NCBI GenBank assembly: GCA_024278455.1 | Contig: JAJRTE010000147.1 | Span: 54,321-118,320 of the forward strand | Source: Myxococcota bacterium | GTDB taxonomy: Bacteria; Myxococcota_A; UBA796; JAJRTE01 | Direction of reading: 5' to 3' | DNA: 64,000 nt | Shown: positions 16,964 to 25,382 of the stretch, in pieces | How positions within the stretch are numbered: the stretch's first letter is position 1 | How the letters are laid out: each line of letters opens with the position of its first letter | Notes under the pieces: model-generated | What the model saw: the letters and a program-made list of their open reading frames with translations, nothing else | What the model was told of the DNA's origin: nothing | Databases searched by the model: none | Position numbers and translations under genes: made by a program

Positions 16964-18751
16964 ATGCCTCATCTCGTCTACACGGACCGCAAGGGCAACA
17001 CCCGAACCTATGCGCTCAGACACAAGAAGATCGTGACAATCGGCCGGTCTTCCGAGAACGACTTCGTGGTCGACGAGGAAGGCGTCGCACCTTGCCATGC
17101 GCACCTCCTGTGCGACGCGAATGGCTACACGATCGCGGCCATGGAGACGCGCATGCCGCTGATCATCAACGGCAAGGCCAGGCACACCGCCCATCTGAGA
17201 CCGGATGACCAGGTCGTCCTGGGACCGGTCGTCCTGACCTTCCGGATGGATGATGCACCTCCGCCCCGGCCCGTTCACCCCCCACCCACGGCGCTGTTCG
17301 AGCGACTCCTGGAGTTCAGCTCGGCTATCATGACGAACATCTCGTCCCAGGAGCTGTTCCGAATCGTCCTGGATCACCTGATAGCCATCACCGGCTCCGA
17401 CAAGGGATTCCTGCTGCGTTGCGCCGACGGCGGGCTCGATGTGGCTGCTGCGCGCAACATCGACCGAAAGGATGTGGCACTCTCCCTGGAGCAGGTCAGT
17501 GATTCGATCATCAAACGGGTGATCGAGACCGGGAAGCCCCTGATAGTCTCTGACGCCTCGAACGACAAGCGATTCCGTAACGCCCAAAGCGTTGTGGATC
17601 TGAGGCTCAGCTCGGTGATGTGCGTGCCGCTCAGTTTCCGCGACGAACTGCTTGGTGTCCTGTACCTGGGGAACGACCAGGTGGCGAACCTGTTTCGCCA
17701 GGAAGACCTGGAGACGCTGACGATCTATGCGGGCCAGGCGGCCCTCTTGCTTCACAGCGCTCAACTTCTCAACGAGTTGATTGTTGACAACCGTGCATTG
17801 AGAGATGCGCTGCGGAGCGCCTCGTTTGGCCGGATCATTGGCAGTTCGGACCAGATTCGCGCGATTGCCAGGAAGATCGGGAAGATCGCGGACACGGACA
17901 TATCGATCCTGGTCCAGGGCGAAACCGGCACCGGCAAGGAGTTGATCGCTCGTGAGATCCACGCGCGCAGCCAGCGGCGGGACAAGCCATTCGTCTCCAT
18001 CAACTGCGGAGCCATCCCCGAGAACCTCCTTGAGAGCGAGTTGTTCGGACACGTTCGTGGTGCGTTCACCGGGGCGATCGCCCACCGTGTGGGCAAGTTC
18101 GAGGCGGCGGACGGGGGCACGATATTCCTGGACGAAATCGGGGAGATGCCCATGGCTCTGCAGGTCAAGCTCCTCCGCGTGTTGCAAGAACGTTGTATTG
18201 AGAAGGTGGGAGACAGCCACCCGATTCCGATCGATTTTCGCGTGATCTCCGCGACCAACATCGATTTGGAACAGGCGGTGCGAGATCGCGTTTTCCGCGA
18301 GGATCTATACTACCGGCTGGATGGCATCCGGATCCACATCCCCCCGCTGCGTGATCGCGGAAACGACGTGGTGCTGTTGGCCAAGTACTTGCTGGATAAG
18401 TACGTGGAGCAATATCGTCGGACAAAGGTCAAGGTCAAGGGGTTCTCGAAGGGCGCACTGACCGCCATGCTGCGCTACTCGTGGCCGGGCAACGTCAGGG
18501 AGATGGAGAACAAAATCAAGCGGGCGGTAATTATGGCGGAGCGCCCCTTGTTGACGGCGGAGGATCTCGAGATTCGGCTGGATACGGCGGAGCGCCGCAT
18601 TCGCCCGCTCGCCGATGCGCAGGCGGAATTCACGCTGAACTACATAAGAGAAGTGTTGGAGATCAACAACTGGAACAAGACCAAGACAGCGAGAGATCTC
18701 GGGGTGGATCCGCGCACGGTCTTCCGCTACCTGGAGAAGATCAATGTCTGA
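16964..18751 (+). CDS. Sigma54-dependent transcription activator with FHA and GAF sensor domains
   Basis: About 595 residues. The N-terminal FHA domain (YALRHKKIVTIGRSSENDFVV) should bind phosphothreonine. A GAF domain follows (about residues 115-265, LLEFSSAIMTNISSQELF to the ALLLHSAQLL helix). The AAA+ domain has Walker A GETGTGKE, the sigma54-contacting loop GAFTGA and Walker B GTIFLDEIGEMP. The C-terminus is a Fis-type helix-turn-helix (NKTKTARDLGVDPRTVFRYLEK). The protein would open sigma54 promoters in response to a kinase, plausibly the PEGA kinase nearby (inference). The frame is open from a GTG at 16922, but the promoter position favours the ATG at 16964. Its last 8 bp overlap coaE. 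Confidence 0.9.
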   Translation: MPHLVYTDRKGNTRTYALRHKKIVTIGRSSENDFVVDEEGVAPCHAHLLCDANGYTIAAMETRMPLIINGKARHTAHLRPDDQVVLGPVVLTFRMDDAPPPRPVHPPPTALFERLLEFSSAIMTNISSQELFRIVLDHLIAITGSDKGFLLRCADGGLDVAAARNIDRKDVALSLEQVSDSIIKRVIETGKPLIVSDASNDKRFRNAQSVVDLRLSSVMCVPLSFRDELLGVLYLGNDQVANLFRQEDLETLTIYAGQAALLLHSAQLLNELIVDNRALRDALRSASFGRIIGSSDQIRAIARKIGKIADTDISILVQGETGTGKELIAREIHARSQRRDKPFVSINCGAIPENLLESELFGHVRGAFTGAIAHRVGKFEAADGGTIFLDEIGEMPMALQVKLLRVLQERCIEKVGDSHPIPIDFRVISATNIDLEQAVRDRVFREDLYYRLDGIRIHIPPLRDRGNDVVLLAKYLLDKYVEQYRRTKVKVKGFSKGALTAMLRYSWPGNVREMENKIKRAVIMAERPLLTAEDLEIRLDTAERRIRPLADAQAEFTLNYIREVLEINNWNKTKTARDLGVDPRTVFRYLEKINV

Positions 18752-19391
18752 GGGGGAGGCGCGCGCCGTTGCGTCCCCCATGCGGGTGATCGGTCTGACA
18801 GGAGGCATTGCCAGTGGCAAGAGCACCGTCGCCGCGCTGTTCGACGGGGCAGGGATTCCGGTGGTGGACGCGGACAAGGTGGCTCGAGAGGTGGTGGCGC
18901 CCGGTCGTCCGGCCCATGCGGCGGTTGTCCAGGCCTTTGGCACGGAGATTCTGCGGGACGACGGTTCTATCGATCGTCCGAAGCTTGGTCGGGCCGTTTT
19001 CGCGGATGCGTCGGCCCGCGCGAAGTTGAACGCGATCACCCATCCCCACATCCGGGCAGAGATTGCCGTCAGGTTGAGAAACCTGAGTCGCCAGGGGACC
19101 ACCTTGGCGGTCGTGGACGTTCCGCTTCTCTACGAAACTGGAGATCCTTCGGCCTATGACGAGGTCATCGTCGTCTACGTGGATGAACAGACGCAACTGG
19201 AGCGTCTCATGGCACGTGACGGGTTGGACCGCGTCGAGGCGGAGCGGCGGATCACGGCACAGCTTCCCCTGTCGCAGAAGGCGACCTTGGCGGACAGGGT
19301 CATCGACAACAGCGGCACGATGGAACAGACACGGGCGCAAGTCCGCGAGATCTTGTCGATCTGGCGCGCGCGGGCGATCTGCGGCGGCTGA
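18744..19391 (+). CDS. coaE: Dephospho-CoA kinase
   Basis: 215 residues. The P-loop GLTGGIASGKST, the substrate-binding DADKVAREV and the VDVPLLYE segment are diagnostic. It phosphorylates the 3'-hydroxyl of dephospho-CoA, the last step of CoA synthesis, in the cytosol. The ATG at 18744 overlaps the end of the sigma54 activator gene, so it is probably translated by coupling; the M13 in MRVIGLTGG is an alternative start that fits the family's usual N-terminus. An arrangement of coaE directly behind a regulator is not common. Confidence 0.95.
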   Translation: MSEGEARAVASPMRVIGLTGGIASGKSTVAALFDGAGIPVVDADKVAREVVAPGRPAHAAVVQAFGTEILRDDGSIDRPKLGRAVFADASARAKLNAITHPHIRAEIAVRLRNLSRQGTTLAVVDVPLLYETGDPSAYDEVIVVYVDEQTQLERLMARDGLDRVEAERRITAQLPLSQKATLADRVIDNSGTMEQTRAQVREILSIWRARAICGG

Positions 19392-19442
19392 TCATGGCCC
19401 GGCCGGCCCCTGCCTTGGTTGTGACCGAGCCGATGCGTGTCT

Positions 19443-19958
19443 TCAATACTGTACGAGAGACCGGACCGGCGCGTCGGGGATGCGGTCGCGGCCATCCAGG
19501 AAGGCGAGTTCGACGACGAAGACGTATCCGGCGACGACACCGCCGAGTCGTCGAATGAGCGCCCCGGCGGCGTGGGCGGTCCCACCGGTTGCCAGCAGGT
19601 CATCCACGATGAGGATGCGTTGGCCGGGCTCAACCGCGTCCTCGTGCATTTCCACTGTATTCGTGCCATACTCCAGCGAATAAGACTCCTGGATGGTCCT
19701 GTAGGGGAGTTTGCCGGGCTTTCGAACGGGGATGAACCCGCGATTCAACGTGTACGACATGGCTGTCCCTAAGAGGAACCCACGAGATTCGATCCCGCAA
19801 ATCAGGTCGAAGTCCATGTCGGCCACGAGGTCGGCCAACCCATCCACCGTGGCGGTGAACGCCTCCGGAGACTTCAGCACGGGTGTGATATCCTTGAAAA
19901 TGATCCCCTTCTTGGGAAAGTCGGGGATATCCCGGATGAGTGATGTCAAGATGTCCAC
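19443..19958 (-). CDS. apt: Adenine phosphoribosyltransferase
   Basis: 171 residues. The N-terminus (IRDIPDFPKKGIIFKDITPVL) and the PRPP-binding loop VDDLLATGGTA identify the enzyme, which salvages adenine to AMP. The start is the GTG at 19958: AGGAGG lies 6 nt upstream and the protein begins where the family does; the open frame continues to 20009 without similarity. It lies 20 bp downstream of pcm and is the last gene of a probable surE-pcm-apt operon. Confidence 0.95.
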   Translation of the reverse strand: MDILTSLIRDIPDFPKKGIIFKDITPVLKSPEAFTATVDGLADLVADMDFDLICGIESRGFLLGTAMSYTLNRGFIPVRKPGKLPYRTIQESYSLEYGTNTVEMHEDAVEPGQRILIVDDLLATGGTAHAAGALIRRLGGVVAGYVFVVELAFLDGRDRIPDAPVRSLVQY

Positions 19959-19978
19959 GTCTGCCTCCTGCGAACACG

Positions 19979-20647
19979 CTAGTTCCGGTTGTTTCGAGGT
20001 CGCTCCCACCCGAAACGCCCGACGAGGGGAACGAAACGCACACCGCCGAGGGTGCTCCGCTCCACGGCGTCTTTCGTTTTTTCCAGGACCACGAGTTCCT
20101 GGATCCCCTGCGACCCGACGGGCATGACCAACCTTCCCCCGATGGCAAGCTGGTCGACGAGTACGGGGGGCACGTCCGGACCGAAGGCGGTGACGAGGAT
20201 GCCATCATAAGGGGCGAACTCCCGCCACCCGAGCGTGCCGTCGCCCTGTCTGACGATCACGTTGTGGCAGCCCAGCCGTTCCAGGATGTCCCTGGCCCTC
20301 CGTGTGAGGGTCGGCAGGCGCTCGACCGTGTAGACCCTTGCTGCCAACCTGGACAGTACGGCGGCCTGGTAGCCCGATCCGGTCCCGATCTCGAGGACGG
20401 TTTCGTCCCCGTCCAGGTGCAGGGCCTCGGTCATGAGCGCCACGATGTAGGGCTGAGATATCGTTTGCCCTTCGCCGATGGGCAGGGGGGAGTCCTGGTA
20501 GGCCTGGGCCGCCATGGCTTCACTGACGAACAGCTCACGCGGAATCGCCGCCATAACCTCGAGCACGCGCCTGTCCAAGATACCCCTGGCGCGCAACTGT
20601 TGCTGCACCATACGTTCACGGGCTCTTGCCGAATCATAGTTCGCCAT
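19979..20647 (-). CDS. pcm: Protein-L-isoaspartate O-methyltransferase
   Basis: 222 residues. Family markers are the [14 protein letters not shown] region, the SAM-binding [16 protein letters not shown] and the segment [13 protein letters not shown]. It methylates L-isoaspartyl residues so that aged proteins can be repaired. The ATG at 20647 has a GAGGT site upstream and sits 8 bp after the surE stop codon. The surE-pcm pairing is classical and the two genes are often linked to stationary-phase survival. Confidence 0.95.
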   Translation of the reverse strand: MANYDSARARERMVQQQLRARGILDRRVLEVMAAIPRELFVSEAMAAQAYQDSPLPIGEGQTISQPYIVALMTEALHLDGDETVLEIGTGSGYQAAVLSRLAARVYTVERLPTLTRRARDILERLGCHNVIVRQGDGTLGWREFAPYDGILVTAFGPDVPPVLVDQLAIGGRLVMPVGSQGIQELVVLEKTKDAVERSTLGGVRFVPLVGRFGWERPRNNRN

Positions 20648-20655
20648 TGCGGACC

Positions 20656-21417
20656 TCACGTCGCGGCCAGACCCGACACCCAGGCCAACCGTTTCAGCGC
20701 AGCATGGTCGGTCCAGTCGGTCTTGAGCGGCGTCACGGAGACGAAGCCATCCCGGATCGCGTTGCAGTCGGAGCCCTCGAGGTCCCCACAGCCCAGCCCT
20801 CCGCCTCCGAGCCAGAAGTAGGCGTTCCCCCGCGGGTCCTTCCGTTGCTCGACACCATAGCCGTATGTTCGGATGCCCAAACACGTATGGCGGACACCCC
20901 GGATCCGGGAACGGTCGCGGTTGGGAATGTTCACGTTGAAAAAGCGTGCCGCTGGATCGGGGTGCTCCAGGATACGATGAGCGAAACGCACTGCGAAGTC
21001 GGCGGCGAAATCGAAACGGAACGGAGCGCTGTCGCAAACGGACATCGCCACTGCGGGGATACCCATGAGTGCGGCCTCGAGCGCGGCGGCGACCGTGCCG
21101 GAATAGGTCACATCGGCACCCAGGTTGGCCCCGTGGTTGATACCGGAAAAGGCAAGGTCCACGCGGCGTTCCATCAACCTGTTTACGGCGACATAAACGG
21201 CGTCAGCGGGCGTGCCGTCGACGCTGAACCACCGTGGTGCCGGGTTGTGGAGCCGCAGCGGCCTGGCCAACGTCAGGGCGTGGCTTCGGGCGCTCTGCTC
21301 CCGGTCTGGAGCACACACCCACACCTCGAACTCCCGCTCGAGCCGATCGACCAGACGAAGCAGTCCCTCGGCGTGAATCCCGTCATCATTGCTAACCAGA
21401 ACTCGAGGGCGGTCCAT
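20656..21417 (-). CDS. surE: 5'/3'-nucleotidase SurE
   Basis: 253 residues. The metal-binding N-terminus ([11 protein letters not shown], with the two conserved aspartates), GTPADAVY and [19 protein letters not shown] are all present. It dephosphorylates nucleoside monophosphates and short polyphosphate. The ATG at 21417 is preceded by GAGGTCA and matches the family's start; the open frame runs upstream through the terminator and tRNA-Pro, which is not coding. It is the first gene of surE-pcm-apt and lies about 60 bp behind the tRNA-Pro terminator. Confidence 0.95.
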   Translation of the reverse strand: MDRPRVLVSNDDGIHAEGLLRLVDRLEREFEVWVCAPDREQSARSHALTLARPLRLHNPAPRWFSVDGTPADAVYVAVNRLMERRVDLAFSGINHGANLGADVTYSGTVAAALEAALMGIPAVAMSVCDSAPFRFDFAADFAVRFAHRILEHPDPAARFFNVNIPNRDRSRIRGVRHTCLGIRTYGYGVEQRKDPRGNAYFWLGGGGLGCGDLEGSDCNAIRDGFVSVTPLKTDWTDHAALKRLAWVSGLAAT

Positions 21418-21478
21418 TCTGACCTCAAGGGGGTGCCGGCGCTCCGTCCCGGTCGCCCGGACGAGGTGTTGCGAGACC

Positions 21479-21512
21479 AAAAAAAGCCCGCCCCATGTAA
21501 TGAGGCGGGCCA
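21479..21512 (-). terminator. Rho-independent terminator of tRNA-Pro
   Basis: On the minus strand GGCCCGCC and GGGCGGGC form a strong stem with a loop of about ten bases, followed by seven Ts (21485-21479). It lies 8 bp behind the 3' end of tRNA-Pro. Confidence 0.9.
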
Positions 21513-21519
21513 ACGTGGA

Positions 21520-21593
21520 TCGGGGCGAGAGGATTTGAACCTCCGACCACCTGAACCCCATTCAGGTGCGCTACCAGCCTGCGCTACGCCCCG
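21520..21593 (-). tRNA. tRNA-Pro (anticodon GGG)
   Basis: 74 nt including the discriminator A. The acceptor arm CGGGGCG/CGCCCCG, D arm GCGC/GCGC, anticodon stem CCTGA/TCAGG with loop ATGGGGT, and T arm GGAGG-TTCAAAT-CCTCT all fold. CCA is not encoded directly after the discriminator. Its first ten nucleotides overlap the end of the merR coding region, and a strong terminator follows. Confidence 0.95.
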
Positions 21594-22042
21594 TCAGATC
21601 CTCCGGCCAGCCCCCACGCCTCGAGACCCCGCGCTTCCCGAATCAAACGCCGGAGCTGCTCGACCTCCGTTCGGATCGATTCGAGCGACGCCCCATCTCG
21701 ACTGCGCTGATGGCTCGCGGTTTCGCTCCCATCCCTTGCGACGACAAGATCGGAACCCGGCGCACCGGCGCGTTCCGAAGTACGTTCCACTCCCACCTGC
21801 CCGGCCGCCGTGCGTGCGATCACCTTCTTGGCTCCAGCGATCGTATAGCCTTCCGTGTGGAGCAGCCGCTTGATCCGGAGCAATCGTTCGACATCACCAT
21901 GGCGGTACAACCTCTGCCCGGAGCGCGACCTTTTCGGGTTGAGGAGAAACTCCCGCTCCCAGTACCTGAGCACATAGGGCTCAACCTCGAGGAGTTTGCC
22001 AACCTCGCCGATTTTGAAAAAGATCTTGTCCGGTATCTCCAT
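21584..22042 (-). CDS. MerR-family transcriptional regulator
   Basis: 152 residues. The N-terminal winged helix-turn-helix ([40 protein letters not shown]) is typical of the MerR-like regulator found next to tRNA-Pro and surE in many deltaproteobacteria. No metal-binding cysteines are present. The C-terminal 60 residues are hydrophilic, ending in a short helix ([17 protein letters not shown]). The stop codon TAG lies inside the tRNA-Pro gene, so the transcript must be cleaved in the coding region to release the tRNA. A TTGACA promoter lies about 60 bp upstream. Confidence 0.85.
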   Translation of the reverse strand: MEIPDKIFFKIGEVGKLLEVEPYVLRYWEREFLLNPKRSRSGQRLYRHGDVERLLRIKRLLHTEGYTIAGAKKVIARTAAGQVGVERTSERAGAPGSDLVVARDGSETASHQRSRDGASLESIRTEVEQLRRLIREARGLEAWGLAGGSDGA

Positions 22043-22063
22043 TCTTCCGAAAGACTCCGCCCG

Positions 22064-22744
22064 TCAGGTGCTGGTTTCCCCATGGCAGAGTGAAGAAATA
22101 TCATTCCACAAGGTAAATGTCAACAGGTCTTGCCTGCACCCGTATGGATACGCTTCGCAAACGCTCATGACGACGCAGGTCCCGGTCAGGGGGTCACGAT
22201 CGGCCTCGGTGCATGCAGGCTGGAGCTTGAGATAATAGCTGCCTGGCACGACAGGGTCAGGTTCCATTGGCCGGCACCAGTCGTCTTCTCCGTCGGCCCC
22301 GAGGTCGATGCTCAGCTCGACCTGCGAGATGTCGTCAATGAACTCCGGTTCGACCTGAACCACGACCTGCATGAAGTCGGAGTTCGGGTCCGCTGTGGGT
22401 TCCCCGTAGGCGACAGGAACGACTCTCGGCGCGGCGTCCGCGATCGCAACGACCCGTTCACCGGTCTGGTTGTGGATATCCACTGGACCGCCTTCCCCGA
22501 GGGTCGTGTCGGGATCCAAGACCTGAACGACGTAGACGGCAATGGCGGCGCCCGCGTCGTCCACCAGCGGCGAGACATCGACTGGCTCGTCGTCCGCACA
22601 CGCCGCCAGAGCCACAAGGCCGATCGCCAGCCATGAGACGCCATGCCGCGGAACTCGAGCCCCGCGCGTGTGAAACCGGCTTGCACCGCTGCGCTTGTCG
22701 GGTCTGTTCACGTCGTACTCGCGACCGGGCGCGTCTGTCCGCAT
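22064..22744 (-). CDS. Lipoprotein of unknown function
   Basis: Up to 226 residues, with a hydrophobic segment and lipobox WLAIGLVALAAC followed by an acidic mature protein (ADDEPVDVSPLVDD). The first 35 residues before the hydrophobic stretch are unusually long and basic for a lipoprotein; the only candidate starts are ATG 22744 and GTG 22711, so the N-terminus is uncertain. The mature domain contains VYVVQVLDPDTT and VELSIDLGADGEDDWC and several cysteines near the end (CVVMSVCEAYPYGC), which could form disulfides. It lies between rplT and merR, where pheST would be expected in many bacteria. Confidence 0.6.
   Translation of the reverse strand: MRTDAPGREYDVNRPDKRSGASRFHTRGARVPRHGVSWLAIGLVALAACADDEPVDVSPLVDDAGAAIAVYVVQVLDPDTTLGEGGPVDIHNQTGERVVAIADAAPRVVPVAYGEPTADPNSDFMQVVVQVEPEFIDDISQVELSIDLGADGEDDWCRPMEPDPVVPGSYYLKLQPACTEADRDPLTGTCVVMSVCEAYPYGCRQDLLTFTLWNDISSLCHGETST
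22095..22123 (-). promoter_or_regulatory. Sigma70-type promoter for merR and tRNA-Pro
   Basis: TTGACA (22123-22118), a 17-bp spacer and TATTTC (22100-22095). It lies inside the last 60 bp of the upstream lipoprotein gene and should give a leader of about 45 nt for merR. I saw no separate promoter directly before tRNA-Pro. Confidence 0.6.
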
Positions 22745-22796
22745 GATCCAGGCAAGACACGGCCGACAGTTCGATCGTCATGCCCTTGGACAGGGC

Positions 22797-23150
22797 TCAA
22801 GCCAGCTCGGCCTTGACGAGCTGAACCAACTGCGCGAAGGCCCCGGGGTCCGCCACCGCCAGATGGGACAGGATCTTCCTGTCCAACTGCACATTGGCCT
22901 TTTTCATGCCGTGCATGAAGCGGGAATAAGACAGCCCATGCTGGCGCACTGCGGCGTTGAGGCGAACGATCCACAGGCGGCGGAAATCCCGCTTGCGGGT
23001 GCGGCGGTGCCGATAGGCATAGGCCAGCGCATGGTGGACGGATTCGACTGCAGTACGCCAAGTGTTCTTCTTGCGACCCGAAAAGCCCTTGGCCAACTTG
23101 AATACCTTGCGTTTGCGCGTTCTTCTGATGAGTGCTCGCTTGACTCTCAT
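22797..23150 (-). CDS. rplT: 50S ribosomal protein L20
   Basis: 117 residues, the standard length. The highly basic N-terminus (RVKRALIRRTRKRKVFKLAKGFSG) and the conserved LWIVRLNAAVRQHGLSYSRF are diagnostic. It is a 23S rRNA-binding assembly protein and, in several bacteria, an autoregulator of the infC-rpmI-rplT operon. It is the third gene of that operon here, 82 bp behind rpmI. Confidence 0.98.
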   Translation of the reverse strand: MRVKRALIRRTRKRKVFKLAKGFSGRKKNTWRTAVESVHHALAYAYRHRRTRKRDFRRLWIVRLNAAVRQHGLSYSRFMHGMKKANVQLDRKILSHLAVADPGAFAQLVQLVKAELA

Positions 23151-23232
23151 GTTCGATCACCTCTGGCTGCGAGACCGGTCGAGCGGGTTCTCGTGCGTGG
23201 GTAGACAGGCGCCTGGTCCCTTGCTCGCACGT

Positions 23233-23430
23233 TCAACCGTTGGGAAGCAGGCGCCGAACAACGCGCTCATCCACCTTGCTCACCGCGACCATCCCGCGAA
23301 GGTTGCGGATTCTCTTCGGGCTCTTCTTGGTCAGGATGTGTCGCTTGTTGCTCTGGCTCCGCTTGATGCGTCCTGACGCAGAGATCCGGAACCGTTTCGC
23401 GGCGGCACGCTTGGTCTTGATCTTGGGCAT
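23233..23430 (-). CDS. rpmI: 50S ribosomal protein L35
   Basis: 65 residues from the ATG at 23430 ([14 protein letters not shown]), the usual length. The [20 protein letters not shown] segment is typical. The open frame extends to 23583 but without similarity. It is the middle gene of infC-rpmI-rplT. Confidence 0.97.
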   Translation of the reverse strand: MPKIKTKRAAAKRFRISASGRIKRSQSNKRHILTKKSPKRIRNLRGMVAVSKVDERVVRRLLPNG

Positions 23431-23587
23431 TTCCACTTTCCTTTCGTGGTCCGGACAGGTCCGTCTGGAAGCGGGCGCCAGGTGCTCATCCGGGCGCAAA
23501 CTCCTTCCGTGCGCTCCCCGCTCTCGAGATGGTTCCAACCTTGGGCGGCACGGCGCCTGTGGAGGTTCCTGAAACAGATGCATGTCG

Positions 23588-24106
23588 TCAGGTGGCAGGC
23601 GCCAGGAGCATGGTCATGGTCCTGCCTTCCATTTTCGGTGCCTGCTCCATCGTTGCAACCCCCTGGAGAGCCTTCGCGAAGGCGTTCAGCCGCTCATGGC
23701 CGATGTGGCGGTGGGCCATTTCCCGGCCGCGGAACATCACCGTCGCCTTGACCTTGTGGCCGCCCTCGAGGAAGCGCCGCGCGTTGTTGACCTTGACCTC
23801 AAAGTCATGCCTGTCCGTCTTGGGCCGGAGCTTGACTTCCTTGACCGAGACGACAGACTGTTTCCGTCTTGCTAGCTGGGCCTTTTTCTTCTGCTCGTAC
23901 TTGAACTTGCCGTAGTCGATGATCTTGCACACGGGTGGTGTCGCCTGCGGTGCAACTTCGACCAAGTCCATTCCGTGCTCCGCGGCCATCGCCAGCGCTT
24001 CCTTGACACCAACGATCCCCAGTTGGGCTCCCCCTGGCCCGATGACCCGGACCCTTGGAGCGCGAATCCTGGCGTTTACCCTGACTTCCCTTCTCGAAAG
24101 CTGTAT
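23588..24106 (-). CDS. infC: Translation initiation factor IF-3, apparently starting at ATA
   Basis: 172 residues if translation starts at the ATA codon at 24106. GGAGG at 24119-24115 lies 8 nt upstream, and the protein then begins directly before the conserved [18 protein letters not shown]. The only in-frame ATG (24148) lies upstream of this Shine-Dalgarno site, inside the terminator stem, and is not a credible start. infC uses rare starts in other bacteria (AUU in Escherichia coli, AUC in Myxococcus xanthus), which lets IF-3 repress its own synthesis. Other markers are [28 protein letters not shown] motifs, [13 protein letters not shown] and [10 protein letters not shown]. It is first in infC-rpmI-rplT. 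Confidence 0.93.
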   Translation of the reverse strand: MQLSRREVRVNARIRAPRVRVIGPGGAQLGIVGVKEALAMAAEHGMDLVEVAPQATPPVCKIIDYGKFKYEQKKKAQLARRKQSVVSVKEVKLRPKTDRHDFEVKVNNARRFLEGGHKVKATVMFRGREMAHRHIGHERLNAFAKALQGVATMEQAPKMEGRTMTMLLAPAT

Positions 24107-24127
24107 AGGCCAATCCTCCAACGAGCC

Positions 24128-24164
24128 AAAAAACAGGCGGAACCCCAACTGGCGGAGTTCCGCC
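24128..24164 (-). terminator. Intrinsic terminator with alternative hairpin between tRNA-Val and infC
   Basis: Minus strand GGCGGAAC (24164-24157) pairs with GTTCCGCC (24143-24136), followed by TG and six Ts (24133-24128). The same left arm can instead pair as GGCGG/CCGCC with a 4-nt loop (24164-24151), which would prevent the terminator. Only 8 nt separate the T-run from the infC ribosome binding site, so no promoter fits between them. Confidence 0.75.
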
Positions 24165-24176
24165 GCTCGGACCTGA

Positions 24177-24248
<72 letters not shown>

Positions 24249-24289
24249 TCACTTCCCCATCGCGGAGACAGGTCCGAAAAACCGCCCTA

Positions 24290-24318
24290 TACTTACCCGT
24301 GGTCCCCAGGCGTGTCAA
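24290..24318 (-). promoter_or_regulatory. Sigma70-type promoter for tRNA-Val (and probably infC operon)
   Basis: TTGACA (24318-24313), a 17-bp spacer and TAAGTA (24295-24290). The tRNA begins about 40 nt downstream. It is the only promoter I can see upstream of infC. Confidence 0.6.
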
Positions 24319-24551
24319 GCAATTTCTCGTGGCTCCGAAAAGGTCGCTGACCGCCTCCCGGACGCGCTACCCAGTGAGGCCAGCAGGGTATTCGCTCGCT
24401 GTTCTGCCCACTCGCGGCCATTGTCGGCTATTCTCTGGAACGGCGGAATGAGATCGGCTGTTGACGCTGCCCGCCGTTTGCCCCAAGATTCCGCGGTGAG
24501 GTGTCTCGACGCGACGCGCGGGCCGATGTCTGCCTCGAGGAGGAACCTGCC

Positions 24552-25349
24552 ATGCATACGAGCGTCCACTTCGCGGTCACCGTACTGGGATCCGGCACCT
24601 GCACCCCTTCCACGCGGCGCGGAGCCCCCGGCTACGTCGTGCGCCACGGGCATCGAAGCTATCTCGTCGACAGCGGCTCCGGTACGATCCAACGGCTGGT
24701 CCGCGCCGGTCTCCGCCCGGTCGATCTGGAAGCGCTGTTCTACACACACACACACCTCGACCATGTCGGGGACCTCTTCCCGCTGCTGTTCTCGCTGCGA
24801 AACGCCTACGGAGAGCACCGGCGACACAGGGCACTCGTCATCCACGGTCCTCCCGGGTTCCAGACCTTTTTCGCCCGGCTCGCCCAGGTGTTTCCTGACT
24901 GCGTGGACGGAAAACACTTCGAAGTTCGCGTCCGGGAAATGTGCCCGGAGACCGGCGCCGTTCCGCTGGGACACGGGCTCGCTGCGACCGCAATCCCGCT
25001 ACAACACGCGACAGTGTGCGTGGGGTTTCGGTTCGCCGACGACGAGGGTCGCACGGTTGCTTTCACCGGGGACACCGACGCCTGCCCCGCGCTCGAGGAA
25101 CTGGTCCGGGATGCCGACCTGGTTATTGCGGAGTGCTCCACACCGGACAGCCTGAAGCTGCCCGGCCATCTTTCCCCAACGCTCCTCGGGCATGCCTGTC
25201 AAGCGGCGGGGGCACGCTGTCTTGTCCTCAGCCACTTCTATCCGCCGTCCGACGACGAGGATATCGTGTCGGCCGTGCAAAAAGTGTTCCATGGAATGGT
25301 GGTCAAGGCGGAAGACGGGGCGACCTACGAACCCGGTCCGGCTCGATAG
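24552..25349 (+). CDS. Metallo-beta-lactamase-fold hydrolase (ribonuclease Z-like)
   Basis: 265 residues from the ATG at 24552, which has GAGGA 7 nt upstream. The fold markers are VTVLGSGTCTPSTRRG, the metal motif HTHLDHVGD, FTGDTDACPAL and the late LSHFYPP. The arrangement of an N-terminal GSGT(C/G)xP and LSHFYP resembles the RNase Z/arylsulfatase-like group, but the RNase Z exosite arm is absent, so tRNA processing should not be assumed. It stands alone on the plus strand between tRNA-Val and a convergent lipoprotein gene. Confidence 0.8.
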   Translation: MHTSVHFAVTVLGSGTCTPSTRRGAPGYVVRHGHRSYLVDSGSGTIQRLVRAGLRPVDLEALFYTHTHLDHVGDLFPLLFSLRNAYGEHRRHRALVIHGPPGFQTFFARLAQVFPDCVDGKHFEVRVREMCPETGAVPLGHGLAATAIPLQHATVCVGFRFADDEGRTVAFTGDTDACPALEELVRDADLVIAECSTPDSLKLPGHLSPTLLGHACQAAGARCLVLSHFYPPSDDEDIVSAVQKVFHGMVVKAEDGATYEPGPAR

Positions 25350-25382
25350 TTCGCGCCACGTGAGTCTGCGCCACGCGCCGAG

